A stretch of 64,000 nt of DNA, from the NCBI RefSeq assembly GCF_024586915.1, contig NZ_JANBVS010000002.1:248001-312000 (forward strand), written 5' to 3'. The notes beneath the pieces were generated by a model. It was not told the origin of the DNA. It did not search any database and saw only the letters and a program-made list of their open reading frames with translations. The translations under genes and the position numbers were made by a program. Source of the DNA: Bradyrhizobium sp. SRS-191. GTDB lineage: Bacteria > Pseudomonadota > Alphaproteobacteria > Rhizobiales > Xanthobacteraceae. Below, piece after piece: positions 1 to 7,909 of the stretch; position 1 is the first letter of the stretch, and each line of letters begins with the position of its first letter.

Positions 1-612
1 GAGGACGGCCGCTCGACGGCCGGGGCGCAGTCGGCCATGGTCAAGCGCAACGAGCAGTTGCCGCCGGACGGCGAGGCGGCGCGTGTGCTGGGCCAGCGCG
101 TCATCAGTGCGTTGACGAAGAACCCGCGCTTCCTGTCGGCGGCGATCCCGCTGCAGATCTTTCCGCCCTTGTTCAATCGCTATGCGGCCTCGCGCGGCGA
201 CCATTTCGGCATCCATGTCGACAATGCCGTGCGCGGCGATCCGTTGACAGGGCTTCGCATCCGCACCGATCTGTCGATGACGCTGTTCCTGGCCGAGCCC
301 GACACGTATGACGGTGGCGAGCTTGTGATCGAGGACACCTACGGATCGCACGAAGTCAAGTTGCCCGCAGGGCATGCGGTGCTGTATCCGTCATCGAGCC
401 TTCATATGGTCACGCCGGTGACGAGAGGCGCCCGGGTCGCCTCTTTTTTCTGGATGCAGAGCATGATACGGGATGCCCATGTCCGGAGCATGATCTTCGA
501 TCTGGACACGGCGATCCAGAGCTTGGCGGAACGCCTCGGGAGGGACGATCCCGATGCGGTCAAGCTGACCGGCATCTATCACAATCTGATCCGGCAATGG
601 GCCGAGGTTTAG
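1..612 (+). CDS. PKHD-type Fe(II)/2-oxoglutarate hydroxylase, 5' end outside the window
   Basis: The frame is open from base 1, so the N-terminus (about 25-30 residues by comparison with the usual ~226-residue family) lies upstream; the internal ATG at 37 is not the start. The visible part has the double-stranded beta-helix of the PiuC/YbiX family: the iron ligands HVD in '[10 protein letters not shown]', a distal His in 'SSLHMVTPV', and an Arg just after it for 2-oxoglutarate. The family hydroxylates an unknown substrate in the cytoplasm and is commonly iron-regulated beside TonB-dependent siderophore receptors. Here it is followed directly by exbB-exbD-tonB, which supports a role in iron acquisition. 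The next start codon lies about 12 bases after this stop, so the genes are probably co-transcribed. Family call is firm; substrate unknown. Confidence 0.9.
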   Translation, partial: EDGRSTAGAQSAMVKRNEQLPPDGEAARVLGQRVISALTKNPRFLSAAIPLQIFPPLFNRYAASRGDHFGIHVDNAVRGDPLTGLRIRTDLSMTLFLAEPDTYDGGELVIEDTYGSHEVKLPAGHAVLYPSSSLHMVTPVTRGARVASFFWMQSMIRDAHVRSMIFDLDTAIQSLAERLGRDDPDAVKLTGIYHNLIRQWAEV

Positions 613-623
613 TGGGCCGAGAT

Positions 624-1574
624 ATGATGACATCGTTCCTCGCAAGGTTTGCAATCGTCCTGTCATTTCTGACTGTTTCAGCCGTCACCCCCGCGGGCGC
701 GCAGCAGGTCGGCCAGCCGGCGCCGTCCGCGCCGGCGATCTCGACGGAGGTGTCGGCGCAGCCGGCACCAAGCCAGCCTGCATCTGGCCAGCCTGCCTCT
801 GGCCAGCCTGCGGCGCAGATGCCGGCGACCGCCGAAAGCGGCGCTGCGCGCGCTGGCAAGGCGGTTGCCACCGGGCTCGACGAGCTGTCGCCGCTCGGCA
901 TGTTCCTCAAGGCCGACATGATCGTCAAAGCGGTGATGATCGCGCTGGCGCTGGCCTCGGTCGCGAGCTGGACGATCCTGATTGCCAAGAGCATCGAGTT
1001 CTCCGTGCTGCGCGGTCGTCTCACGGCTGCGCTGCGCAAGCTGACGGCCGCAAAGTCGCTCGCCGAGGCGCAGCTCGCGCTGGGGCAAGGAAACAGCGCG
1101 AAGAACGTCGCCTCGACGCTGCTGCATGCTGCGATCTCGGAAGCGCGTCTGTCGGCCGGGCTGAACAGCGACGAGGGCATCAAGGAGCGCGCGGCCTCGA
1201 GCTTCACGGAGATCGTTCGCGCCGAGGCGCGCCGCGTCCGCGTCGGCATGGGCCTGCTCGCCACCGTCGGCGCGATCTCGCCCTTCGTCGGCCTGTTCGG
1301 CACCGTCTGGGGCATCATGAACAGCTTCATCGGCATTTCCAAATCGCAGACCACCAACCTCGCGGTGGTTGCGCCTGGCATCGCCGAGGCGCTGCTGGCG
1401 ACCGCGATCGGCCTTGCGGCGGCGATCCCGGCGGTCATCATCTACAATCACTTTTCACGCGTCACGAAGGGCTATCTCGAGCTCGTCAGCCGCGCCTCGG
1501 GCGCCACCGGGCGGCTGCTGTCGCGCGATCTCGATCGCAGCCACATGAGCGTCCACGCGCGCGCGGCGGAGTAG
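624..1574 (+). CDS. exbB: ExbB, TonB-system energising proton channel subunit
   Basis: This is an inner-membrane MotA/TolQ/ExbB proton-channel protein that uses proton-motive force to drive TonB. It starts with a cleavable-looking signal peptide ending near 'GAQQ', then a Pro/Ala/Gln-rich linker with repeated 'SGQPA' units (about residues 25-75). A membrane helix near 100-125 follows, and the conserved pair of helices with '[24 protein letters not shown]' core residues (quoted in part: [11 protein letters not shown]) at about 210-235 and 255-280. The long periplasmic N-terminus matches the alphaproteobacterial 'tonB-system energizer ExbB' subtype. The start is set at the tandem ATG (624 or 627). 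An upstream in-frame ATG at 597 would overlap the hydroxylase, and a GTG at 612 is possible. exbD begins 6 bases after the stop. Confidence 0.93.
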   Translation: MMTSFLARFAIVLSFLTVSAVTPAGAQQVGQPAPSAPAISTEVSAQPAPSQPASGQPASGQPAAQMPATAESGAARAGKAVATGLDELSPLGMFLKADMIVKAVMIALALASVASWTILIAKSIEFSVLRGRLTAALRKLTAAKSLAEAQLALGQGNSAKNVASTLLHAAISEARLSAGLNSDEGIKERAASSFTEIVRAEARRVRVGMGLLATVGAISPFVGLFGTVWGIMNSFIGISKSQTTNLAVVAPGIAEALLATAIGLAAAIPAVIIYNHFSRVTKGYLELVSRASGATGRLLSRDLDRSHMSVHARAAE

Positions 1575-1580
1575 CAGGCG

Positions 1581-2060
1581 ATGGCCGTCTCGCTTTCCGA
1601 AGGCGATCTCGACGACGATTTCGACGAGACCCACGACATCAACGTGACGCCGTTCATCGATGTCATCCTGGTGCTGCTCATCATCTTCATGGTCGCCGCG
1701 CCACTGTCGACCGTCGACCTGCCGATCGACCTGCCGTCATCCAGCGCGTCGCCGCAGAAGAAGCCGGACAAGCCGACCTATGTCTCGATCAAGCCGGACC
1801 TGTCGCTGGCGATCGGGGAAAACCTGGTGAAGCGCGTCGACCTCGTGCGCGAGCTCGACGCGATGACCGATCAGCCGAAGGACCGGCCGATCTTCCTGCG
1901 CGCCGACAAGCTGGTGCCCTATGGCGAGCTGATGGGCGTGCTGGAGCTGCTGCGCGTCGGCGGCTACACCAAGATCAAGCTCGTTGCGCTGGAAGCGCCG
2001 CCAGCGGCGGCCGCTCAGGGACCTGCCGCGATGCCGGCGGCCCAGCCGGCGCAGCCTTGA
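1581..2060 (+). CDS. exbD: ExbD, TonB-system accessory subunit
   Basis: A 159-residue ExbD/TolR family protein: short cytoplasmic N-terminus, one membrane helix at about residues 25-45, and a periplasmic domain. The key motif 'DINVTPFIDVILVLLIIFMV' contains the conserved membrane Asp (in FIDVILVLL) that carries protons. The periplasmic part ends with an Ala/Pro-rich tail. It works with ExbB to energise TonB. It lies 6 bases behind exbB and 15 bases ahead of tonB, an obvious operon. Confidence 0.94.
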   Translation: MAVSLSEGDLDDDFDETHDINVTPFIDVILVLLIIFMVAAPLSTVDLPIDLPSSSASPQKKPDKPTYVSIKPDLSLAIGENLVKRVDLVRELDAMTDQPKDRPIFLRADKLVPYGELMGVLELLRVGGYTKIKLVALEAPPAAAAQGPAAMPAAQPAQP

Positions 2061-2075
2061 GGAGCGCGGCCCGTC

Positions 2076-2864
2076 ATGAGCGACCTCGATCACGGTCACG
2101 CCTCTTCGCGCCGCCTCTGGTTGCTGGCTATCTTCGGCGCGCTGCTGCTGCACGCCGGCGGCGCAGCGCTGGCGTTGACCCATCTCAAGGATGACGAGGA
2201 GACCGGCGGCCTCGGCGCGGCCGGCGCCGAGGTCATCGACATCGATATGGGCTCGCCGAAGGTCGACAATGACGAGGTGCCGGTCGGGCAGGACTCGGTA
2301 GCCCAGGCTGCCGCTCCGCAGATGCACGAGCAGAAGGCCGAGGTCGAGCAGACCGACCTGCAGAAGGATGTCCCGACCACGACGGAAGAGGCCGACCGTG
2401 AGGTCACGACCTCGGATGTGAAGAAGCCGACCGAAGAGCAGAAGGTCGCGACCGTCCAGACCCAGGCATCAGAGGCGCAGGAGGCCTCCGAGGACAGTGC
2501 GCGCAAGGCTCTGGACGAGAAGGTCCCCGAAGCCGAGAAGACCAAGGCGCCGAATGCCGGTATCGGCAAGGACGTCGAGCGGCTGACGGCCAATTGGGGC
2601 CGCAAGATCAGCGCCTATTTCGAGCTGCACAAGAAGTATCCGTCCGGAAAGAAGGTCGCCGCCCAGCTCAAGCTGGCGCTCGTCCTCAACCGGCTAGGCC
2701 GCATCGTCTCGGTCGATGTCAAGGAAACCTCCGGCGATCCGGACTTCGATCAGGCAGCCGTCAGCATGGTCCGCCGCTCGGATCCGGTGCCGAAGCCTCC
2801 GGCCGGGCTCACCGAGGACGAGTTCTCCTTCGTCCTGCCGGTCAAGTTCAACCCGCCGAAATGA
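2076..2864 (+). CDS. tonB: TonB family energy transducer
   Basis: A 262-residue TonB protein: an N-terminal signal anchor (about residues 12-34), a long periplasmic linker rich in Glu, Lys, Thr and Val (about 60-165), and a C-terminal TonB domain (about 170-260). That domain has the usual 'YPSGKK' start, the 'GRIVSVDVKETSGDPDFDQAA' type strand (core GRIVSVDVKETSG), and a 'PVPKPPAG' turn. The linker is acidic rather than Pro-Lys repeat-rich as in E. coli. It transmits energy from ExbBD to outer-membrane receptors. The start follows a GAGGAG ribosome site. No TonB-dependent receptor is visible in the window. Confidence 0.92.
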   Translation: MSDLDHGHASSRRLWLLAIFGALLLHAGGAALALTHLKDDEETGGLGAAGAEVIDIDMGSPKVDNDEVPVGQDSVAQAAAPQMHEQKAEVEQTDLQKDVPTTTEEADREVTTSDVKKPTEEQKVATVQTQASEAQEASEDSARKALDEKVPEAEKTKAPNAGIGKDVERLTANWGRKISAYFELHKKYPSGKKVAAQLKLALVLNRLGRIVSVDVKETSGDPDFDQAAVSMVRRSDPVPKPPAGLTEDEFSFVLPVKFNPPK

Positions 2865-2868
2865 GCGG

Positions 2869-2889
2869 GTGAGGTCCTCAAGGCCTCAC
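2869..2889. terminator. short stem-loop between convergent genes
   Basis: An 8-bp stem (gtgagg... paired with ...cctcac, including one G-T pair) with a 5-base loop sits between the tonB stop and the stop codon of the opposing gene. There is no T-run. It may be a weak bidirectional terminator. Tentative. Confidence 0.3.
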
Positions 2890-3308
2890 TGCAAGTACAG
2901 CCGAATCCCGACATAGACCACGCAGAGCGCCGCGAAGATCAGCGCCACGGGCAGCTTGCGCGGGACGGTGGTGCCGCTTTGCGCGGCCTTCGGCTTCGGC
3001 GGCAGCTTGCGGAAGGCGGTGACATTGTCGGTCACGGGCTCGGCTTTCACCGGCTTGACCTCGGGCGGGGCGCCGCCGCCGCCCATCTCGGCGTAATAGG
3101 CCTTGTACATCTCGCGGATGGTGGCCTCGGTCGCCTCGTGCTCCGTCATGTCGGTGAGCCGGGTCTTGTAGCTCGCCAGGAACTCCTGCGCGGCCGGCGG
3201 CAGCCCGGAGGCGCCGTTCAGCTTGGCGATCATCTTCCATGTCGCGAAATCGGCCCGGGCGCGCGTATCGGCGCGGCGCGCGATCATCATGTCAGCGGCT
3301 TTGACCAA
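2886..3308 (-). CDS. hypothetical protein with C-terminal membrane anchor
   Basis: 140 residues, not recognised. The N-terminal two thirds are soluble and helical (rich in Ala, Lys, Glu, with 'TEHEATEATIREMYKAYYAEM'-type helix, core EATIREMYKAYY). A Pro/Lys-rich linker follows, then a single hydrophobic helix at the very C-terminus (about 119-137), so it looks tail-anchored in the inner membrane. It converges on tonB with 21 bases between stops. Codon use is typical of the window, so it is probably a real lineage-specific gene. Starts at M7 or M8 are also possible. Confidence 0.6.
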   Translation of the reverse strand: MVKAADMMIARRADTRARADFATWKMIAKLNGASGLPPAAQEFLASYKTRLTDMTEHEATEATIREMYKAYYAEMGGGGAPPEVKPVKAEPVTDNVTAFRKLPPKPKAAQSGTTVPRKLPVALIFAALCVVYVGIRLYLQ

Positions 3309-3349
3309 GAGTGCCTCGGAGCTCGTTTACCGTCCCTGATGCGAGAGAC

Positions 3350-4030
3350 TTAGGTGTTACCCGTCAATAACAGAAGCAGTTGCTTGAGAGAATCGGTTGT
3401 GGCGCGGAGCAGCCCCGACACAAAATCAAGATTAAGACCGAACTGGGAACCCGCCAGGGGCAGCAGGATCAAAAATCCGATCAGAATCAGCATGCCGTAG
3501 GGCTCGAGCCGGGCAAAAGGCCGCGCCAGGACTGATGGCAGCAGGCCGACGGCGACCCGGCCGCCGTCGAGCGGCGGTATCGGAAGCATGTTGAAGACGG
3601 CGAGCAAAATGTTGAAGGAAAAGGCATTGAGCAGATTGTGGGCAACCCACTGCGCGCCGCCGGCCGGGACGAAGGGCAGGGCGTGGAACGCCAGCCCCGC
3701 GGCCAGCGCCAGCGCGATGTTGGTGGCCGGACCCGCCAGCGCCACCATGATCATGCCGGTCCGCAGCGGCTGCAGGTTGCGGAAATTGACCGGGACCGGC
3801 TTGGCATAGCCGAACAGGAACGGCGATCCCGACAGCAGCAGCATGCCCGGCAGCAGGATCGTGCCGAACGGATCGATATGCTTGACCGGGTTGAAGCTGA
3901 CGCGACCCAGTTTCAGCGCCGTGTCGTCGCCGAACCGCCAGGCGACGAAGGCGTGAGCGGCCTCATGAAAGGTAATCGCGATGATGATCGGCAGGATCCA
4001 GATGGAGATGCCGTAGGGCGAGAGATTCAA
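3350..4030 (-). CDS. site-2 protease family (M50) membrane metalloprotease
   Basis: About 226 residues, a polytopic zinc metalloprotease of the M50/S2P (SpoIVFB/YwhC-like) group. The zinc motif HExxH is seen as 'FHEAAHAF' near residue 19. The third ligand lies in 'NMLPIPPLDGGRV' (Asp of LDGG) near residue 145, and 5-6 membrane helices follow the family pattern. It probably cleaves membrane substrates, but the substrate is unknown. The start is uncertain. No ATG fits, so the TTG at 4028-4030 that gives a short N-terminus before the first helix is chosen. A frame continuing upstream would run antisense-free through the next gene in an unlikely sequence. Confidence 0.85.
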   Translation of the reverse strand: MNLSPYGISIWILPIIIAITFHEAAHAFVAWRFGDDTALKLGRVSFNPVKHIDPFGTILLPGMLLLSGSPFLFGYAKPVPVNFRNLQPLRTGMIMVALAGPATNIALALAAGLAFHALPFVPAGGAQWVAHNLLNAFSFNILLAVFNMLPIPPLDGGRVAVGLLPSVLARPFARLEPYGMLILIGFLILLPLAGSQFGLNLDFVSGLLRATTDSLKQLLLLLTGNT

Positions 4031-4085
4031 GGAGCAGGTTCCGGGAGGGGGTGACGCCTTACATAGGCACGATGGTTCCGCGATG

Positions 4086-4475
4086 CTACGCAGGATTTTC
4101 CGGAAATTGCGGCAGAGCGTCGTTGATCTCGACCCAGCCGATCTTGGCCGATGTCCAGATGTGCTCGGTCGGCGAAAACACGTTCGGGTCGTCGAAGCAC
4201 GCCAGCGCCACGCCCACCACCGGGCGGGTGTGCCGCCAGGAGAACAGCCGCGTCCCGCAGCGCGGACAGAACATCCGGTCGAGCGCATCGGAGGAGGGGT
4301 GGCGCGCGGTCTCGCCGTGAATCGTCAAGGCATCATGGGAGAACAGCGCGCGGGCGAAGAACGGCGAGCCCGTCGCCTTCTGGCAATTGCGGCAATGACA
4401 GATGCGCACGTTGATCGGCCCGCCCCGGCATTCGAAGCGCACTGCGCCGCAGAAGCATCCGCCGTGATGGATCAT
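4086..4475 (-). CDS. GFA (glutathione-dependent formaldehyde-activating/CENP-V) family protein
   Basis: 129 residues with the zinc-binding pattern of the GFA fold. 'GGCFCGAVRF' (CxC) is near the start, 'CHCRNCQKATG' (CxCxxC) near residue 30, and 'FCPRCGTRLF' (CxxC) near residue 80. Members bind one structural and one substrate-side zinc. Most are small thiol-adduct lyases of unknown substrate, and the formaldehyde name is historical. The ATG at 4475 is preceded by AGGAG, whereas an in-frame start further upstream adds an unconserved 18 residues. It runs in the same direction as the M50 gene, 55 bases ahead of it. Confidence 0.88.
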   Translation of the reverse strand: MIHHGGCFCGAVRFECRGGPINVRICHCRNCQKATGSPFFARALFSHDALTIHGETARHPSSDALDRMFCPRCGTRLFSWRHTRPVVGVALACFDDPNVFSPTEHIWTSAKIGWVEINDALPQFPENPA

Positions 4476-4793
4476 GGTGTCGGCTCCTGACGAGACGGGA
4501 TCACGCGCCCGAGCTGCGCATGCAACCATAGCGCATCATCCGATGCGCACCGGCTCGAAGCTAAGACGATCTACCGGCGGGTTGAACAGCGTGCCGTGCG
4601 CCAAACCCTAGCACGGCCTACGATGTTTTTCAGACCACACCTCAGGAATCTTGCTGATCACGACGGGAGTTCCGCGATGCCCCTGGATTGCCTCCGCCTT
4701 CGCTCTTTGAGCTACGGCGGACACGTCGCTTCACTCGCAGTGACGGAGAGAGCGGGCTGTGGGTTTGATGGTCGATGCCGCAACAGAGAAGGG

Positions 4794-4934
4794 CCGTAGG
4801 GTGGGCAAAGGCGAATGCGAGGTCTTTCAACTTGCGAGCTCGCGGTGGCGCCGTGCCCACCATGTCGCATTGGACTGCGCTGATGGACGGTGGGCACGCG
4901 GCCGCCTGCGGCGGCGGCTTTGCCCACCCTACGG
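4794..4934. repeat. nested intergenic palindrome, copy 1
   Basis: Outer arms of 17 bp match perfectly (4794-4810 with 4918-4934; consensus gtagggtgggcaaag). Inner arms of 10 bp (4852-4861 with 4889-4898; cgtgcccacc) also match perfectly. The same architecture recurs at 16207-16376, so it is a dispersed element, not a gene. The rest of the gap 4535-4942 holds part of another repeat-like tract (about 4640-4745: 'ctggattgcctccgcc...') and no credible gene. Confidence 0.8.
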
Positions 4935-4942
4935 AGTCTCAG

Positions 4943-5959
4943 TTAGCTCCATCCCTCCAGCACGATCTTGCCGCGCGAGGTGTTGCTCTCGATCAGCGCA
5001 TGCGCGCGCTTGAGGTTCTTGGCGTTGATGGCGCCGTAATTGTCGCCGAGCGTGGTGCGGATCACGCCCTTGTCGATCAGATCCGAGACATCGTTGAGCA
5101 GATGGTGCTGGGCGATGATATCCGGCGTCGTGAACGAGGAACGCGTGAACATCGACTCCCAGTGGATCGAGATCGCCTTGCCCTTGAAGGCGGCGAGCGA
5201 GAATTCGGCGGGATCGTCGATCAGGCCGAACTTGCCCTGCGGCGCCATGAACTCGGCGATCGCCTTGTAGTGCTGGTCGGTGTGGGTGAGGCTGGCGATG
5301 AGGCTGAGCGGCGGCAGCTTGAGCGCGTCGATCTGCGCCTTCATCGGCTTGCCGTGATCGATCACGGCGTGGGCGCCGAGCTTCAGGCACCAGTCGCGCG
5401 ACTCCGGCCGGGTGGCGGTGGCGAGCACGGTCAGCCCGGTGAGGCGTCGCGCCAGCTGGATCAGGATCGAGCCGACGCCGCCGGCAGCACCCGTGATCAG
5501 CAGGGTGCGGTCGTCGAGGCTCTTGCCGGGGACGACGCCGAGCCGGTCGAACAGCAGCTCCCAGGCGGTGATGGAGGTCAAAGGCAGCGCGGCGGCCTCG
5601 GCGAACGACAGGCTCTTCGGTTTGCGGCCGACGATGCGCTCGTCGACGAGATGGAATTCGGCGTTGGTGCCCTGGCGCAGGATCGAGCCGGCGTAGAAAA
5701 CCTCGTCGCCCGCCTTGAACAGCGTCACCTCGGGGCCGACCGCCTCGACCACGCCGGCGGCATCATAGCCGAGGATCTTGGTCTCGCCGGCCGGCGGCGC
5801 CGCGCGCTTGCGCACCTTGGTGTCGACCGGATTGACCGACACCGCCTTCACCGCGACTCGGATGTCGCGTCCCTTGGGCTCGGGCTTGGCGGTCTCGAAA
5901 TCGAACAGCGCGCGCTCCTCGCTGATGGGCAACGATTGCTGGTAACCGACGGCCTTCAT
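4943..5959 (-). CDS. zinc-type alcohol dehydrogenase family / NADPH:quinone oxidoreductase
   Basis: 338 residues of the medium-chain dehydrogenase superfamily. The GroES-like half (about 1-125) contains 'VSVNPVDTKVR' and 'GYDAAGVVEAVG'. The Rossmann half carries 'TGAAGGVGSILIQLA' near residue 155. Only one Cys is present, so the structural and catalytic zinc sites are absent. It should therefore act like a quinone or enone reductase with NAD(P)H, not as a true alcohol dehydrogenase. The start at 5959 has an excellent site, ggaggttgttcATG. It is divergent from an HxlR regulator across a short promoter region with a dyad, the usual layout for electrophile/quinone-stress control. Confidence 0.9.
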   Translation of the reverse strand: MKAVGYQQSLPISEERALFDFETAKPEPKGRDIRVAVKAVSVNPVDTKVRKRAAPPAGETKILGYDAAGVVEAVGPEVTLFKAGDEVFYAGSILRQGTNAEFHLVDERIVGRKPKSLSFAEAAALPLTSITAWELLFDRLGVVPGKSLDDRTLLITGAAGGVGSILIQLARRLTGLTVLATATRPESRDWCLKLGAHAVIDHGKPMKAQIDALKLPPLSLIASLTHTDQHYKAIAEFMAPQGKFGLIDDPAEFSLAAFKGKAISIHWESMFTRSSFTTPDIIAQHHLLNDVSDLIDKGVIRTTLGDNYGAINAKNLKRAHALIESNTSRGKIVLEGWS

Positions 5960-6030
5960 GAACAACCTCCTGGCTGGACTTTCGATAGGGCCTACTTGTC
6001 CTGCTGGCGTCATTTCGGCAAGTACTGTAA

Positions 6031-6053
6031 AAACAGGGAACTAGTCCCCGTTT
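6031..6053. promoter_or_regulatory. candidate HxlR operator between divergent genes
   Basis: A dyad of 9-bp arms (aaacaggga / tccccgttt, one mismatch) around a 5-base spacer 'actag' lies in the 117-base divergent gap. It is flanked by agtact and ggatact that extend the symmetry. HxlR/YodB regulators bind such dyads in shared promoters and regulate both genes. Position and symmetry are seen; the binding assignment is inference. Confidence 0.55.
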
Positions 6054-6076
6054 GGATACTATTGGGCCAGAACGCG

Positions 6077-6454
6077 ATGAAACGGAAGAATTTCACCCGG
6101 CGGCCTGGCTGCGCGGTCGAGGCCACGCTGGATCTGATCGACGGCAAGTGGAAGGGCGTCATCCTCTACCACCTGCAGGGCGGCAGCCAGCGCTTCGGCG
6201 AGCTGCGCCGGCTGATGCCGGGCATCACCCAGCGCATGCTGACCAAGCAGCTGCGCGCGCTGGAGGAGGACGGGCTGGTGGTCCGCAAGGTCTATGCCGA
6301 GGTGCCGCCGCGGGTCGATTACACCCTGTCTGAGGTCGGCGAGAGCCTGCGGCCGGTCATCGAGGTGCTGCGCAGCTGGGGCGAGCGGCACCAGGACCGG
6401 CTGTCCTGCGGCCCGGTTGCCGAGACCATCAAAACGCCGCATCAGACCGCCTGA
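6077..6454 (+). CDS. HxlR family (DUF24) transcriptional regulator
   Basis: 125 residues: a single winged helix-turn-helix with the family signature 'CAVEATLDLIDGKWKG' at 12-27, the recognition region 'RFGELRRLMPGITQRMLTKQL' (core FGELRRLMPGITQRML), and the wing 'YAEVPPRVDYTLSEVG'. Cys12 sits where redox-sensing Cys occurs in YodB/QorR types, so quinone or oxidant sensing is plausible. The frame is open far upstream, but only from this ATG does the sequence match the family. Divergent from the quinone oxidoreductase, which is its likely target. Confidence 0.9.
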   Translation: MKRKNFTRRPGCAVEATLDLIDGKWKGVILYHLQGGSQRFGELRRLMPGITQRMLTKQLRALEEDGLVVRKVYAEVPPRVDYTLSEVGESLRPVIEVLRSWGERHQDRLSCGPVAETIKTPHQTA

Positions 6455-6514
6455 GCTTGGCCGCACCGGCCGTTCCGCCTATATCCAGGGCCTCATTTTT
6501 CCAGGATTGTTCGC

Positions 6515-7909
6515 ATGACGTTGATTCGCTCCACCGTGCTCCTGCTGCTGTCGCTGCTGGCCGCCACTCCGCTCGCGGCGCAGGAGCGGCGCGTGCCGCA
6601 ATCCGGCGCCGAGCTGCGGCTGTCCTATGCGCCGATCGTGCAGCGCGTGCAGCCGGCGGTCGTCAACGTCTATGCCGCGAAGGTGGTGCAGAACCGCAAT
6701 CCCTTCCTCGACGATCCGGTCTTCCGCCGCTTCTTCGGCCTGCAGGGCGGCCCGCAGGAGCAGATGCAGCGCTCGCTCGGCTCCGGCGTGATGATCGATG
6801 CGTCGGGTCTCGTCGTCACCAACGTGCACGTCATTGAGGGCGCCGACGAGGTGAAGGTGTCGCTCGCCGACAAGCGCGAGTACGAGGCCGAGATCGTGCT
6901 GAAGGACAGCCGCACCGATCTCGCGGTGCTTAAGCTGAAGGGCACCAAGGAGCAGTTTCCGACGCTCGAGCTCGCCAATTCGGATGATCTGCTGGTTGGC
7001 GATGTCGTGCTCGCGATCGGCAATCCGTTCGGCGTCGGCCAGACCGTGACCCACGGCATCGTCTCGGCGCTGGCGCGCACCCAGGTCGGTATCACCGACT
7101 ATCAGTTCTTCATCCAGACCGATGCCGCCATCAACCCCGGCAATTCCGGCGGCGCGCTGGTCGACATGACCGGGAAGCTCGCTGGCATCAACACCGCGAT
7201 CTATTCGAAGTCCGGCGGCTCGCAGGGCATCGGCTTCGCGATCCCGGCCAACATGGTGCGCGTCGTCGTAGCCTCCGCCAAGAGCGGCGGCAAGGCGGTG
7301 AAGCGTCCGTGGCTCGGCGCGCGGCTGCAGGCGGTGACGCCGGAGATTGCCGAGAGCCTCGGCCTGCGCTCGCCGACCGGCGCGCTGGTGGCGAGCGTCA
7401 CGCCGAACAGCCCGGCGGCGCGGGCCGGCATCAAGTCGTCCGACTTGATCGTCTCGATCGACGGCCAGACGGTCGATGATCCCAACGCCTTCGATTATCG
7501 CTTCGCCACGCGGCCGCTCGGCGGCACCGCGCAGATCGAGGTGCAGCGCGGCGGCAAGCCGGTGAAGGTTGCGGTCGCGCTGGAGACGGCGCCGGACACC
7601 GGCCGCAACGAGATGGTCATCAACGGCCGCTCGCCGTTCCAGGGCGCGAAGGTCGCCAACATCTCGCCGGCGGTCGCCGACGAGCTGCATCTCGACGCCG
7701 ACACCGAGGGCGTCGTCATTCTCGAGCCCGGCGACGGCACCACGGCGGCCAATGTCGGCTTCCAGAAGGGCGACGTGATCATGGCCGTCAACAACCAGAA
7801 GATCGCCAAGACCACCGATCTCGACAAGGCCGCGCGCGAGCAGGCGCGCCTCTGGCGCATCACCGTGCTGCGCGGCGGTCAGCAGATCAACGTGACGCTC
7901 GGCGGATGA
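6515..7909 (+). CDS. Do/HtrA family periplasmic serine protease
   Basis: 464 residues: signal peptide (1-22, ending LAAQE), chymotrypsin-like domain with triad His105 ('TNVHVIEG'), Asp135 ('DSRTDLAVLK') and Ser211 ('NPGNSGGALVD'), then two PDZ domains (about 265-355 and 375-460). It degrades or refolds misfolded envelope proteins. The length fits the DegQ/MucD size class. The last four bases overlap the start of rarA (ATGA), so the two genes are translationally coupled, an arrangement seen in other alphaproteobacteria. Confidence 0.95.
   Translation: MTLIRSTVLLLLSLLAATPLAAQERRVPQSGAELRLSYAPIVQRVQPAVVNVYAAKVVQNRNPFLDDPVFRRFFGLQGGPQEQMQRSLGSGVMIDASGLVVTNVHVIEGADEVKVSLADKREYEAEIVLKDSRTDLAVLKLKGTKEQFPTLELANSDDLLVGDVVLAIGNPFGVGQTVTHGIVSALARTQVGITDYQFFIQTDAAINPGNSGGALVDMTGKLAGINTAIYSKSGGSQGIGFAIPANMVRVVVASAKSGGKAVKRPWLGARLQAVTPEIAESLGLRSPTGALVASVTPNSPAARAGIKSSDLIVSIDGQTVDDPNAFDYRFATRPLGGTAQIEVQRGGKPVKVAVALETAPDTGRNEMVINGRSPFQGAKVANISPAVADELHLDADTEGVVILEPGDGTTAANVGFQKGDVIMAVNNQKIAKTTDLDKAAREQARLWRITVLRGGQQINVTLGG

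Noticed and set aside
4775..6076. Upstream in-frame extension of the HxlR regulator
   Set aside because: It would run antisense through the quinone oxidoreductase gene and adds no recognisable domain; the regulator family begins at 6077.
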